Assembly (NCBI GenBank): GCA_023433855.1
Contig: JAEYTV010000175.1
Span: 1-16,486, forward strand
Length of the DNA stretch: 16,486 bases
Direction: 5' to 3'
Source: Pseudomonadota bacterium
GTDB lineage: Bacteria > Pseudomonadota > Alphaproteobacteria > Rhizobiales > Rhizobiaceae
A program made the translations under genes and the position numbers. Numbering within the stretch: position 1 is the first letter of the stretch; each line of letters begins with the position of its first letter. The notes under the pieces are model-generated. The model saw nothing but the letters and a program-made list of their open reading frames with translations. It searched no databases and was not told the origin of the DNA. Below, in pieces: positions 1 to 6,723 of the stretch.

Positions 1-97
1 CGCCAGGGCCGTCCAGCATGACGGGCTCGGCTTCTTCGGCAAGCATTTCCAGGGCCATGGGAGGGATCAATCCGGTCACGAGTATCTTTTCCGCCAT
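1..97 (-). CDS. D-2-hydroxyacid dehydrogenase, N-terminal fragment (runs off the left edge)
   Basis: The minus strand from the ATG at 97 stays open to the window edge, giving 32 codons. It begins MAEKILVTGLIPPMALEML and continues with an acidic stretch and VMLDGPG. The pattern of a short beta strand (KILVTG), then IPxxALExL, resembles the N-terminal substrate-binding domain of the D-isomer-specific 2-hydroxyacid dehydrogenase family (SerA-like, glyoxylate reductase, phosphoglycerate dehydrogenase relatives). A GGGAGA ribosome binding site lies five bases before the ATG, which supports the start. The NAD-binding Rossmann domain and catalytic Arg/Glu/His would lie outside the window, so the family call rests on a short segment. 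The gene is divergent from the ABC transporter operon and shares its operator motif, so the two are probably co-regulated. Confidence 0.6.
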   Translation of the reverse strand, partial: MAEKILVTGLIPPMALEMLAEEAEPVMLDGPG

Positions 98-137
98 CTT
101 GATCTCCCGATTGGCAGCTACAGTCACGCTGGGTTCC

Positions 138-166
138 ACTGTTGTGGCAACCGGTTGCCTAGTCAA
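138..166 (-). promoter_or_regulatory. Predicted promoter of the leftward dehydrogenase gene
   Basis: On the minus strand, TTGACT (166-161) is a good -35 element. It is followed after exactly 17 bases by AACAGT (143-138), a poor -10. The 17-base spacer contains the perfect palindrome at 146-159, so a bound regulator would block RNA polymerase directly. Transcription would start about 35 bases before the ATG at 97. The -35 match and the coincidence with the operator are seen; promoter activity is inferred. Confidence 0.45.
146..159. promoter_or_regulatory. Operator palindrome, copy 1
   Basis: GGCAACCGGTTGCC is a perfect 14-bp palindrome with a central CG, the style of site bound by LacI-family repressors. 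Its core CAACCGGTTG recurs, with T for the fourth base, at 358-367 and 398-407. This copy lies between the -35 and -10 of the predicted leftward promoter. Confidence 0.6.
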
Positions 167-193
167 GCTGAAATCGTGCATTGATCTCGCTGG

Positions 194-225
194 GAGAAAC
201 ATTTCTCGACAGTCTCTGACGAGAC
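194..225. promoter_or_regulatory. Two further inverted repeats in the divergent intergenic region
   Basis: GAGAAA-CA-TTTCTC (194-207) is a perfect 6-bp inverted repeat with a 2-base centre. GTCTC-TGAC-GAGAC (212-225) follows it, with centres 18 bp apart. They do not share the CAAYCGGTTG core and could bind a second regulator. Short inverted repeats of this size can occur by chance. The rest of the roughly 320-base gap (98-416) holds the operators and promoters listed separately and no credible gene. Confidence 0.25.
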
Positions 226-356
226 ATGCCGGCAAACCATTGCCGACACCGTTTGTGATCCGATGTTTTCACTGGAAATGCTTGGTTGCTAGGCGAAACC
301 TGCTTACTTACAGCCACTTGGCGGCAGCGTCGGGCATTTGCTCCGGGCTTCATTCC

Positions 357-368
357 TCAATCGGTTGA
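357..368. promoter_or_regulatory. Operator palindrome, copy 2
   Basis: TCAATCGGTTGA has perfectly complementary arms (TCAA/TTGA) around TCGG and shares the core CAAYCGGTTG with copies 1 and 3. It overlaps the TTGACA -35 hexamer at 365-370, a classic repressor position. Its centre is 210 bp from copy 1 and 40 bp from copy 3. Confidence 0.55.
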
Positions 369-393
369 CAGCGAGGGCAGCTTCTGGCTTTCT
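365..393 (+). promoter_or_regulatory. Predicted promoter of the ABC transporter operon
   Basis: TTGACA at 365-370 is a consensus -35. A 17-base spacer leads to CTTTCT at 388-393, a weak -10, as is common in alphaproteobacteria, where the -35 is the better conserved element. Operator copy 2 overlaps the -35 and copy 3 overlaps the expected start of transcription near 400. If this is right, translation of the first permease cannot begin at the TTG at 393. Confidence 0.45.
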
Positions 394-396
394 TGT

Positions 397-408
397 GCAA
401 TCGGTTGC
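397..408. promoter_or_regulatory. Operator palindrome, copy 3
   Basis: GCAATCGGTTGC is a 12-base near-perfect palindrome (arms GCAA/TTGC around TCGG) with the same core and orientation as copies 1 and 2. It is centred exactly 40 bp from copy 2, about four helical turns, so both sites would face the same side of the DNA. It sits at the predicted transcription start. Confidence 0.55.
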
Positions 409-416
409 CTAACTCT

Positions 417-1319
417 GTGACAGAGGACGCATTGCCCGCGAACACGTCAGGCGAAATCGGGAAGGTCGTTGCGGGGCGTAAAGCTCGCGCTGGTCTGCTT
501 CGCGCGGGCCCTGTTGCGATCGCTGGCGGCACAGTTCTTCTAACTCTTATCGTGGTTGCGGTGTTCGCACCGCTGATGGCGCCCTACAACCCGCTGGCTC
601 AGATCGCGATGCCTTTCGAGCCCTTGTCGGCAGCGCATCCGCTCGGAACGGACGAGCTGGGACGCGATCTGCTGTCTCGACTGATCTACGCATTGCGGCT
701 GACCTTACTGGTAGCGGTTTCGACCTCAGTTCTCGCGGGCGTCGTCGGGGTGGGGATAGGTCTTGTCGCAGGCTTCTTCGAAGGCTGGACGGATGCGGTG
801 CTGATGCGGATCATGGATGTGGTCCTGTCAGTGCCGGCTATTCTTCTCGCCATCGTGCTGATCGCGGTCATGGGCGGCGGCCTAGTACCGTTGATCGTTG
901 CCATTGCAGTCGTCGCCATTCCTGCTTTCGCCCGCTTGACCCGGGCAACGGTGCTGAGCGTGAAGAGCCGCGAGTTCGTGACCGCACAGCGAGCCGCCGG
1001 AGCCTCGATCGGCTCCATCCTCTTGCGAACCGTCCTGCCGAACGCCATCGGTCCGGCGATCGTACAATTGATCGTGACCGCTTCGATCTCGGTCCTCACG
1101 GAGTCGGGCCTGAGCTTTCTTGGCCTTGGCGCCGCGCCTCCGGCGCCGTCGCTTGGAGGCATGCTGGCCGCCGGCAACGAGAACCTTTTCATCTCGCCGC
1201 TCTATCCCGTCATCGTCGGTTTCGCGATCGCGATGATCGTCGCGTCCTTCGATGCCCTCGGCTCCGGGTTGCAGCGCATGTACGGATATTCAGCCGCCGG
1301 CGGAAGGACGCTGGCATGA
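417..1319 (+). CDS. Peptide-type ABC importer permease (DppC/OppC family)
   Basis: Inner-membrane permease of a class-5 (dipeptide/oligopeptide/nickel) ABC importer. It has an N-terminal membrane segment (VLLTLIVVAVFAPLMAPY) and then the family signature HPLGTDELGRDLLSRL. Several more membrane segments follow, and the cytoplasmic EAA coupling loop runs from EFVTAQRAAGAS to VLPN, with SGLSFLGLG behind it. It is about 300 residues, normal for the family. The frame is open from a TTG at 393, but that codon and a TTG at 405 overlap the predicted promoter and operator. The GTG at 417 (MTEDALPANT) is therefore preferred, although no clear ribosome binding site precedes it. It overlaps the next permease by four bases (ATGA). 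DppC before DppB and before the binding protein is the reverse of the usual order. Confidence 0.9.
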   Translation: MTEDALPANTSGEIGKVVAGRKARAGLLRAGPVAIAGGTVLLTLIVVAVFAPLMAPYNPLAQIAMPFEPLSAAHPLGTDELGRDLLSRLIYALRLTLLVAVSTSVLAGVVGVGIGLVAGFFEGWTDAVLMRIMDVVLSVPAILLAIVLIAVMGGGLVPLIVAIAVVAIPAFARLTRATVLSVKSREFVTAQRAAGASIGSILLRTVLPNAIGPAIVQLIVTASISVLTESGLSFLGLGAAPPAPSLGGMLAAGNENLFISPLYPVIVGFAIAMIVASFDALGSGLQRMYGYSAAGGRTLA

Positions 1320-2263
1320 TCGATTTTCTGTTGCGGCGTCTCGCCAACCTCATCTTTGTTATCCTGCTCGGGTCGATGGCGGTGTGGATCATGATCTACA
1401 CGGTGCCCGGCGGGCCGGAATATGCCATTGCCGGCGCAGACGCCACCGAAGAGCAACGCGAAGCGGTACGCGAGCGCCTGGGCTTGGATAGGCCGCTGCC
1501 GGTGCAATATCTGTCGTGGGCCGAGGGCGCCGTCACCGGCGACTTCGGAAAATCGTTGACGTCCGGAAAGCCCGTCGCCGAGCTTCTGGCGCAGCGGTTC
1601 ACGGCGACGGCGCAACTGATCGTCTTCACATTGATCATCGGGTTGGCCATAGCGTTGCCTGCCGGGACATATGCGGCTTGGCGATACGGCTCGCCCATTG
1701 CGCATGGCGCTGCAATTTTCCAGGTGGTGCTGCTGGCGTTTCCGAGCTTCTGGCTGGGCATCATCCTGAGCTGGTATTTTGGGCTTCATCTCGGCGTTCT
1801 GCCAACCATTTCGGACTATGTGCCCTTTTTCAGCGATCCCTGGGGCGCGTTGCGCAACACGATCCTGCCCGCACTTACATTGGGCCTGTTCATGGCGGCG
1901 GTGCTGATACGTTTCGTAAGGGCGTCGCTGGCCGACGAACTGGGCAAACCTTACATCACCGCCATGCGAGCCAAGGGCGCCAGCGAGCGCAACGTTCTGG
2001 TTCGCCATGCGCTGCGCAACGCGGCGCTGCCGATTGTCACCGTCATAGGACTTCAGCTTGGAGCCTTTGTAGGCGGCGCTGTCGTGACGGAATCCATTTT
2101 CAATTATCCGGGCGTGGGCAGGCTGGTTTTTCTTGCGGTGACATCACGCGACTACCCGGTCGTACAGGGCGTCCTGATGGTCGTGGTCATCACCTTCGCG
2201 CTCATCAACATGGGGGTGGACCTGCTCTACGCGGCGCTCGATCCTCGCATCAAGACAAAATAG
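1316..2263 (+). CDS. Peptide-type ABC importer permease (DppB/OppB family)
   Basis: 315-residue inner-membrane permease that would pair with the preceding DppC-type protein to form the channel. The first membrane segment (residues 10-30) is followed by the DppB-type periplasmic stretch RLGLDRPLPVQYLSW (54-68) and GDFGKSL (75-81). The EAA loop YITAMRAKGASERNVLVRHA lies near residues 213-232, and the usual VTESIFNYPGVGRL motif follows. The C-terminus LDPRIK is typical of the family. The ATG sits in an ATGA overlap with the upstream stop, so the two permeases are translationally coupled. Confidence 0.93.
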   Translation: MIDFLLRRLANLIFVILLGSMAVWIMIYTVPGGPEYAIAGADATEEQREAVRERLGLDRPLPVQYLSWAEGAVTGDFGKSLTSGKPVAELLAQRFTATAQLIVFTLIIGLAIALPAGTYAAWRYGSPIAHGAAIFQVVLLAFPSFWLGIILSWYFGLHLGVLPTISDYVPFFSDPWGALRNTILPALTLGLFMAAVLIRFVRASLADELGKPYITAMRAKGASERNVLVRHALRNAALPIVTVIGLQLGAFVGGAVVTESIFNYPGVGRLVFLAVTSRDYPVVQGVLMVVVITFALINMGVDLLYAALDPRIKTK

Positions 2264-2273
2264 GAGACTTCGC

Positions 2274-3809
2274 ATGACCATCGACAGACTGGATTTGCTG
2301 ACGCGACGTGGTTTCCTCATGACCGGCGTGGCCGCCACAGCTGTTCCCTTTCTCCCGGGCTTGGCTCGCGCAGCCGCAGCCAAGGACGGAACGCTGACGA
2401 TCGGCAGCGCGGTCGATATCACCGAGTTCGACCCCTATAGCCAGATGGTGAACGACCTTCTGATGCTGAAAACGGTCAACGCCTGGCTGATAGAGTATGA
2501 CGAGGATCTCAAGCCGATCCCTTCCGCTCTCGAGAGCTTCGAGATCGCAGATGACAGCGCCAGCGTGCTTTTGAAGATGAGGCCCGACGTCGTCTTCCAC
2601 ACCGGCAAGACGATGACGGTTGACGATCTGGTGTTCGCTATCGAGCGTTCGATGGATCCGAAACGCGGGTTCAACCTGTTCGCCGCGGCCTCGACGCTGA
2701 TCGACAAGGTCGAAGCGGTGGATGACAAGACCGTCAAACTGGTCCTGAAGCAGCCAACCGCGACTAGTCTCATCACCGATATGCTGGTTCATCAGCCGGT
2801 GGTCGACAAGGATCACAACAGTGCGGAGGGCCTCGCCGGCGCTCCCGCCAGCGCGGGGCCCTACAAGGTCGTGGATTGGCGGCAGGGCGAAAGCCTGACT
2901 CTCGAGGCATTCCCTGAATATTTTGGCAAGAAGCCAGTTACATCCACGCTGGTCTTCCGTTTCTTCACCAGTCCTGCCGCCGCCACCAATGCGCTGGCTT
3001 CGGGCGCGATCGACATCCTCGCCTACCCGCAGCCACGCGATGCGTCCCTGCTCAAGGGCAGGTTCGAGATCATCTCCGGTTATCCGGGAGCCGCGCAGAA
3101 GTTGCTGCGCGTGTCGACGAAGACGGCTCCGTTCGACAACAAGATCCTGCGACAGGCCTTACAACGCGCCATCAACCGCGACCGTATCGTGAAGGAAGTA
3201 CTCTACGATTTTGGTGGTGCGGCAAACCTTCCCTTTGGCCGCAACTCGCCCGTTCAGGATTCGTCGGTTCCAGAGCGCGTGGGATATGACTTGGACAAGG
3301 CGAAGGAATTGCTGTCGCAAGTGCCGGAACTGAAGAGCGGCAAGGCGATGGTCAGCGGATCGGATCCCGTCAGCCAACTCGTCATGCAGATCATCCAGGC
3401 CGACCTGGCGAGCATCGGCTTCGATCTTCAGATCGAGCAGATTGAAACGGCCTCGTTCAATACGCGCCTCGTGGCGGGTGAGTTCGGCGTGGCGCTCGGC
3501 CAGGTCGGAGGAGGGCAACTCAGCGTTCCGCGTATCGTGCAGAACTCGTTGATGCGCACTTCGAACAATCCGTTGTGGCCGGACGGCAATCCGCCGAAGG
3601 CCTATTCTGAGGCGATCCTGGCGCTGGTGGGACCCGTCAGCGAGGACAAGGCCCAAGAGCTTTATGGTCAGGTTCGCGACGTATTGATCGACGAGAGCTG
3701 GGCGATCGGCACTTATGAGGTGCCGACCTTGTGGGCCTATAAATCCGATCTGAAAGGACTAACCCGCGATCACCAAAACGCTCTGGTCGTTCAGAACGCC
3801 GGTTTCTGA
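2274..3809 (+). CDS. ABC importer substrate-binding protein (SBP_bac_5 family), Tat-exported
   Basis: 511-residue periplasmic binding protein of the peptide/nickel cluster. The N-terminus carries a twin-arginine signal (LTRRGFLMTG, residues 9-18), a hydrophobic stretch and a likely cleavage site after ARA near residue 33. The mature part begins GTLTIGSAVDITEFDPYSQM and contains the family pattern of paired ExL..F...DD....LLKMRPDVVFHTGK..T.DDLVFAIER. The C-terminal lobe holds APFDNKILRQALQRAINRD. A strong AGGAG (2262-2266), overlapping the upstream stop, sits seven bases before the ATG. Proteins of this family bind peptides, sugars, opines and other compounds, so the substrate cannot be read from sequence. 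The neighbouring sugar-type oxidoreductase and NagA-like enzyme point away from simple peptides. Confidence 0.93.
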   Translation: MTIDRLDLLTRRGFLMTGVAATAVPFLPGLARAAAAKDGTLTIGSAVDITEFDPYSQMVNDLLMLKTVNAWLIEYDEDLKPIPSALESFEIADDSASVLLKMRPDVVFHTGKTMTVDDLVFAIERSMDPKRGFNLFAAASTLIDKVEAVDDKTVKLVLKQPTATSLITDMLVHQPVVDKDHNSAEGLAGAPASAGPYKVVDWRQGESLTLEAFPEYFGKKPVTSTLVFRFFTSPAAATNALASGAIDILAYPQPRDASLLKGRFEIISGYPGAAQKLLRVSTKTAPFDNKILRQALQRAINRDRIVKEVLYDFGGAANLPFGRNSPVQDSSVPERVGYDLDKAKELLSQVPELKSGKAMVSGSDPVSQLVMQIIQADLASIGFDLQIEQIETASFNTRLVAGEFGVALGQVGGGQLSVPRIVQNSLMRTSNNPLWPDGNPPKAYSEAILALVGPVSEDKAQELYGQVRDVLIDESWAIGTYEVPTLWAYKSDLKGLTRDHQNALVVQNAGF

Positions 3810-3813
3810 GCAG

Positions 3814-5676
3814 ATGTCGGATGCCATTCTCGAGCTTGATCGCGTTGCCGTAGGCTTCGGGCGCGAGGATGGCAGTCTCGTACGAGCCGTTCAGGACGTG
3901 TCGCTGTCGGTGCGCCGGGAAGAGACACGGGGAATCGTTGGCGAGAGTGGTTCGGGTAAGTCCGTGTCGTTGATGGCAACCTTTGGGCTGCTGTCGGCGA
4001 ACGGGCGTGTTATGTCCGGGTCGGCGCGTTTGGCCCGCCGCGATCTGCTCACAATGTCGTCGCGCGACCGCCAGCAAATACGTGGCCGCGATGTGGGATT
4101 CGTTTTTCAGAATCCCATCGCCTCGCTGGATCCTGTCATGTCGATCGGTGATCAATTGGTCGAGGCTCTGCAGATCCACGACACCAGAATGTCGCGAAAG
4201 TCGGCGCTCGATCGTTCGACGGAACTTCTGGCGCAGGTGGGGATCACGGAACCCCAGCGCCGGCTTTCGCAATATCCCCACGAGTTTTCGGGCGGCATGG
4301 CGCAGCGCGTCATGATCGCCATCGCCCTCGCCAATCGGCCGCAATTGCTGATCGCCGACGAGCCCACCACGGCCGTCGATGCCACGGTACAGGCCCAGAT
4401 TCTCGCTTTGCTGCGCGATCTCAAGACCGAGGTCGGTGGAGCTTCGATTCTGGTCAGTCACGATTTGGGTGTGATTGCGGAGAATACCGACACGCTTACC
4501 GTGATGTATGCGGGGCGCGTCATGGAAAGTGGTGATACCGCGCTTGTGCTGGCTAATCCGCAGCACCCCTATACGATGGGTCTGTTGTCTTGTCGGCCTA
4601 CATTGCACTCCGACGCGAGGCTTACCCCGATACCGGGGCAGCCGCCGCGGCTCACAGGCCAGGCCAGCGCAGGATGTCCTTTCCATCTGCGCTGTCCCAT
4701 AGGTCGCGACCAGGATATCTGCCGCACCACAACGCCCCCGCTCGCGCCGTCAGGCGCAAGTCTTGCAGCTTGCCATTTTCCCGGCCAGCCGGCGTTTCTT
4801 CCCGGTGGGCATATTCGTCACCGTCCAGTTGCATCCAGTCTTGAGGAGCAGCCCCTGCTTCGGTTGTCGGACACAGGGGTGGACTTTCCGCTCGGGAACG
4901 TTCCGTTCTGGAGAAAGAAGCGCATTCTGCGCGCGGTCGACAACGTCAGTATCGACGTCCTTCCCGGCGAAGCACTGGGGGTTGTCGGTGAAAGCGGCTC
5001 GGGTAAGTCCACTCTGGCACGCGTGATGATGAGGCTGGTCGATCCCACACGCGGCAAGGTCGTTTTCGACGGACGCGACATAACCCGGCTTGGCCGCAGG
5101 CAACTCGGAGATTTTCGTGACCGGGTGCAGATGGTCTTCCAGGACCCGTTCAATTCACTAGACCCGCGACGGACGATTGGCGAGAACGCCGCGGAACCCC
5201 TCCGGCTAAGGGGCAAGTCGATTGAAGAGCGTCGTGCCCGCGTGCTTGAAGTCTTCGACGAGGTCGGCCTGGAACCGGCTCACTACGATCGCACTGTCGG
5301 TGAAATGTCGGGCGGCCAGTTGCAGCGTGTGGGCATCGCCCGCGCCCTCGTGGTGAACCCGCAAATTGTTATCATGGACGAGCCGGTCTCGGCGCTGGAC
5401 GTTTCAGTCCAAGCTCAGATACTGAACCTGTTGTCGGATCTCAAGGAACGTCACGGACTGTCCTATGTCTTCATAAGCCACGACATGGCCGTTGTCCGTT
5501 ACCTCTGCGACAGGATCGCGGTGATGCATCATGGCAAGCTGGTCGAGGTTGCCGACACGGAGCGTCTCTTCACAGCACCGGCAGAGGCCTACACGCGCAA
5601 GCTCTTGAGCGCGGTTCCCGAGGTCGGCGACGCATTTGCAAATTCGGAAGAAGTGAACGGAGCAATCGGTACATGA
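3814..5676 (+). CDS. Fused double ATPase of the ABC importer (DppD-DppF type)
   Basis: 620 residues containing two complete ABC ATPase domains. Domain 1 has Walker A GESGSGKS (43-50), Q-loop VFQN (97-100), signature SGGMAQ (159-164), Walker B LLIADEP (178-184) and H-loop SHD (215-217). Domain 2 has Walker A (392-399), VFQD (441-444), signature SGGQLQ (499-504), Walker B IVIMDEP (518-524) and SHD (555-557). Domain 1 ends with the oligopeptide-transporter C-terminal extension, including four cysteines (288, 294, 303, 320). Domain 2 lacks a comparable extension. All catalytic motifs look intact, so both sites should hydrolyse ATP. It follows the binding protein gene by four bases and overlaps the next gene by an ATGA. 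The ATG has no strong ribosome binding site, fitting translational coupling. Confidence 0.94.
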   Translation: MSDAILELDRVAVGFGREDGSLVRAVQDVSLSVRREETRGIVGESGSGKSVSLMATFGLLSANGRVMSGSARLARRDLLTMSSRDRQQIRGRDVGFVFQNPIASLDPVMSIGDQLVEALQIHDTRMSRKSALDRSTELLAQVGITEPQRRLSQYPHEFSGGMAQRVMIAIALANRPQLLIADEPTTAVDATVQAQILALLRDLKTEVGGASILVSHDLGVIAENTDTLTVMYAGRVMESGDTALVLANPQHPYTMGLLSCRPTLHSDARLTPIPGQPPRLTGQASAGCPFHLRCPIGRDQDICRTTTPPLAPSGASLAACHFPGQPAFLPGGHIRHRPVASSLEEQPLLRLSDTGVDFPLGNVPFWRKKRILRAVDNVSIDVLPGEALGVVGESGSGKSTLARVMMRLVDPTRGKVVFDGRDITRLGRRQLGDFRDRVQMVFQDPFNSLDPRRTIGENAAEPLRLRGKSIEERRARVLEVFDEVGLEPAHYDRTVGEMSGGQLQRVGIARALVVNPQIVIMDEPVSALDVSVQAQILNLLSDLKERHGLSYVFISHDMAVVRYLCDRIAVMHHGKLVEVADTERLFTAPAEAYTRKLLSAVPEVGDAFANSEEVNGAIGT

Positions 5677-6713
5677 CCAGCGCGCGCAACACACCCCTCG
5701 GCATCGGCATCATTGGCGCCGGGATCATGGGTCGTAGCCACGCCGCGTCGATACGGTCGGATCGCCGTACCCGGCTGCTTGGGGTAGCAAGCGTTCCCGT
5801 TGAAGGGGCAGCGTCGCTGGCATCCGATTTTGACGTGCCGTTTCATTGTGAGGATTTCCGGGAATTGCTGGCGCGGCCGGAAATCGAGATGGTCACGATT
5901 GCTACTCCCGATCACCTGCACCGCGAGATCTGCGCAGCCGCTTCGGAGGCTGGGAAGCACTTCATGGTGGAAAAGCCCCTGACCACCAGCCTAAGCGAGG
6001 CGGACGAACTGATTGCCAAGGTTAGAGCCAGCGGCGTCAAGGCCATGACTTGTTTCAATCATCGCTGGATTCCGTCCTATGCCCGCGCGATGGCCGAGAT
6101 CGACGCCGGCAAGATGGGTCGACCGGTGCTCGCCTATGCCCGCAAGAACGACCGCATATACGTACCGACCAAAATGCTGTCATGGGCAGCGTCGACGACG
6201 GCCGCCTGGTTCCTTTCCAGTCATGATATCGATCTGGTGACCTGGTTTTTCGGACCGGAGGCGCGTGCGACCGAAGTCTATGCGACCGCCGTGTGGGGCG
6301 TATTGCGCAACCGCGGGATCGAAACGCCGGACGCCGTGCAAGCACAGGTACGCTTCAACGGCGGTCAGGTCGCTACGTTCGAGGCCTGTTGGATATACCC
6401 AGATACCTATCCCTCAATGACGGACAGCTTTATCGAGGTGGTCGGGGAGAAGGGCATGGTCCATCTCACCCGTTCGAGCGATCAGGTCGAACTGGCGACC
6501 GAAGAATCCTTCGAGTATCCGCGCAGTTCCATAGGCGCAATGATTCACGGAGAACAACGCGGCGCGGTATCGGATGCCCTGCAGCACATGGTTACGTGCG
6601 TGCTGGAAGACAGGGAGCCGCTGGTCACGCTGGAAAGCAGCCGCCACGTGACTGCGATCCTTGATGCCATTCATCGCTCCATAGGGAGCGGCGCGCCGGA
6701 AACCGTGCGATAG
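5673..6713 (+). CDS. Gfo/Idh/MocA-family NAD(P)-dependent oxidoreductase
   Basis: 346-residue cytoplasmic dehydrogenase. The N-terminal Rossmann fold has GIGIIGAGIMG (10-20), and the family EKP motif with its catalytic lysine is at 100-102. In the C-terminal alpha/beta domain, SSHDIDL (182-188) matches the region that normally carries the catalytic Asp/His. Members oxidise or reduce sugars, inositols and related hydroxyl compounds; the exact substrate is not evident. It is the last gene of the ABC operon, starting in an ATGA overlap with the ATPase, so it probably acts on the imported compound. Only ten bases separate it from the convergent NagA-like gene, with no visible terminator between them. 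Confidence 0.92.
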   Translation: MTSARNTPLGIGIIGAGIMGRSHAASIRSDRRTRLLGVASVPVEGAASLASDFDVPFHCEDFRELLARPEIEMVTIATPDHLHREICAAASEAGKHFMVEKPLTTSLSEADELIAKVRASGVKAMTCFNHRWIPSYARAMAEIDAGKMGRPVLAYARKNDRIYVPTKMLSWAASTTAAWFLSSHDIDLVTWFFGPEARATEVYATAVWGVLRNRGIETPDAVQAQVRFNGGQVATFEACWIYPDTYPSMTDSFIEVVGEKGMVHLTRSSDQVELATEESFEYPRSSIGAMIHGEQRGAVSDALQHMVTCVLEDREPLVTLESSRHVTAILDAIHRSIGSGAPETVR

Positions 6714-6723
6714 CGGTATGGGG

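Noticed and set aside
284..297. GGTTGCTAGGCGAA as a fourth operator copy
   Set aside because: Only the right half (GGTTGC) matches; the left arm is missing and there is no symmetry.
18..368. 116-codon plus-strand frame in the left intergenic region
   Set aside because: It overlaps the dehydrogenase N-terminus on the other strand and both promoters, and its product resembles nothing I recognise.
3637..4686. 349-codon minus-strand frame opposite the binding protein end and the ATPase
   Set aside because: Shadow of the double ATPase gene; no recognisable motif and low-complexity Arg-rich composition.
6714..6723. Terminator between the convergent oxidoreductase and NagA-like genes
   Set aside because: The gap is ten bases with no stem-loop or T run; the same holds for the 16-base gap at 13660-13675.
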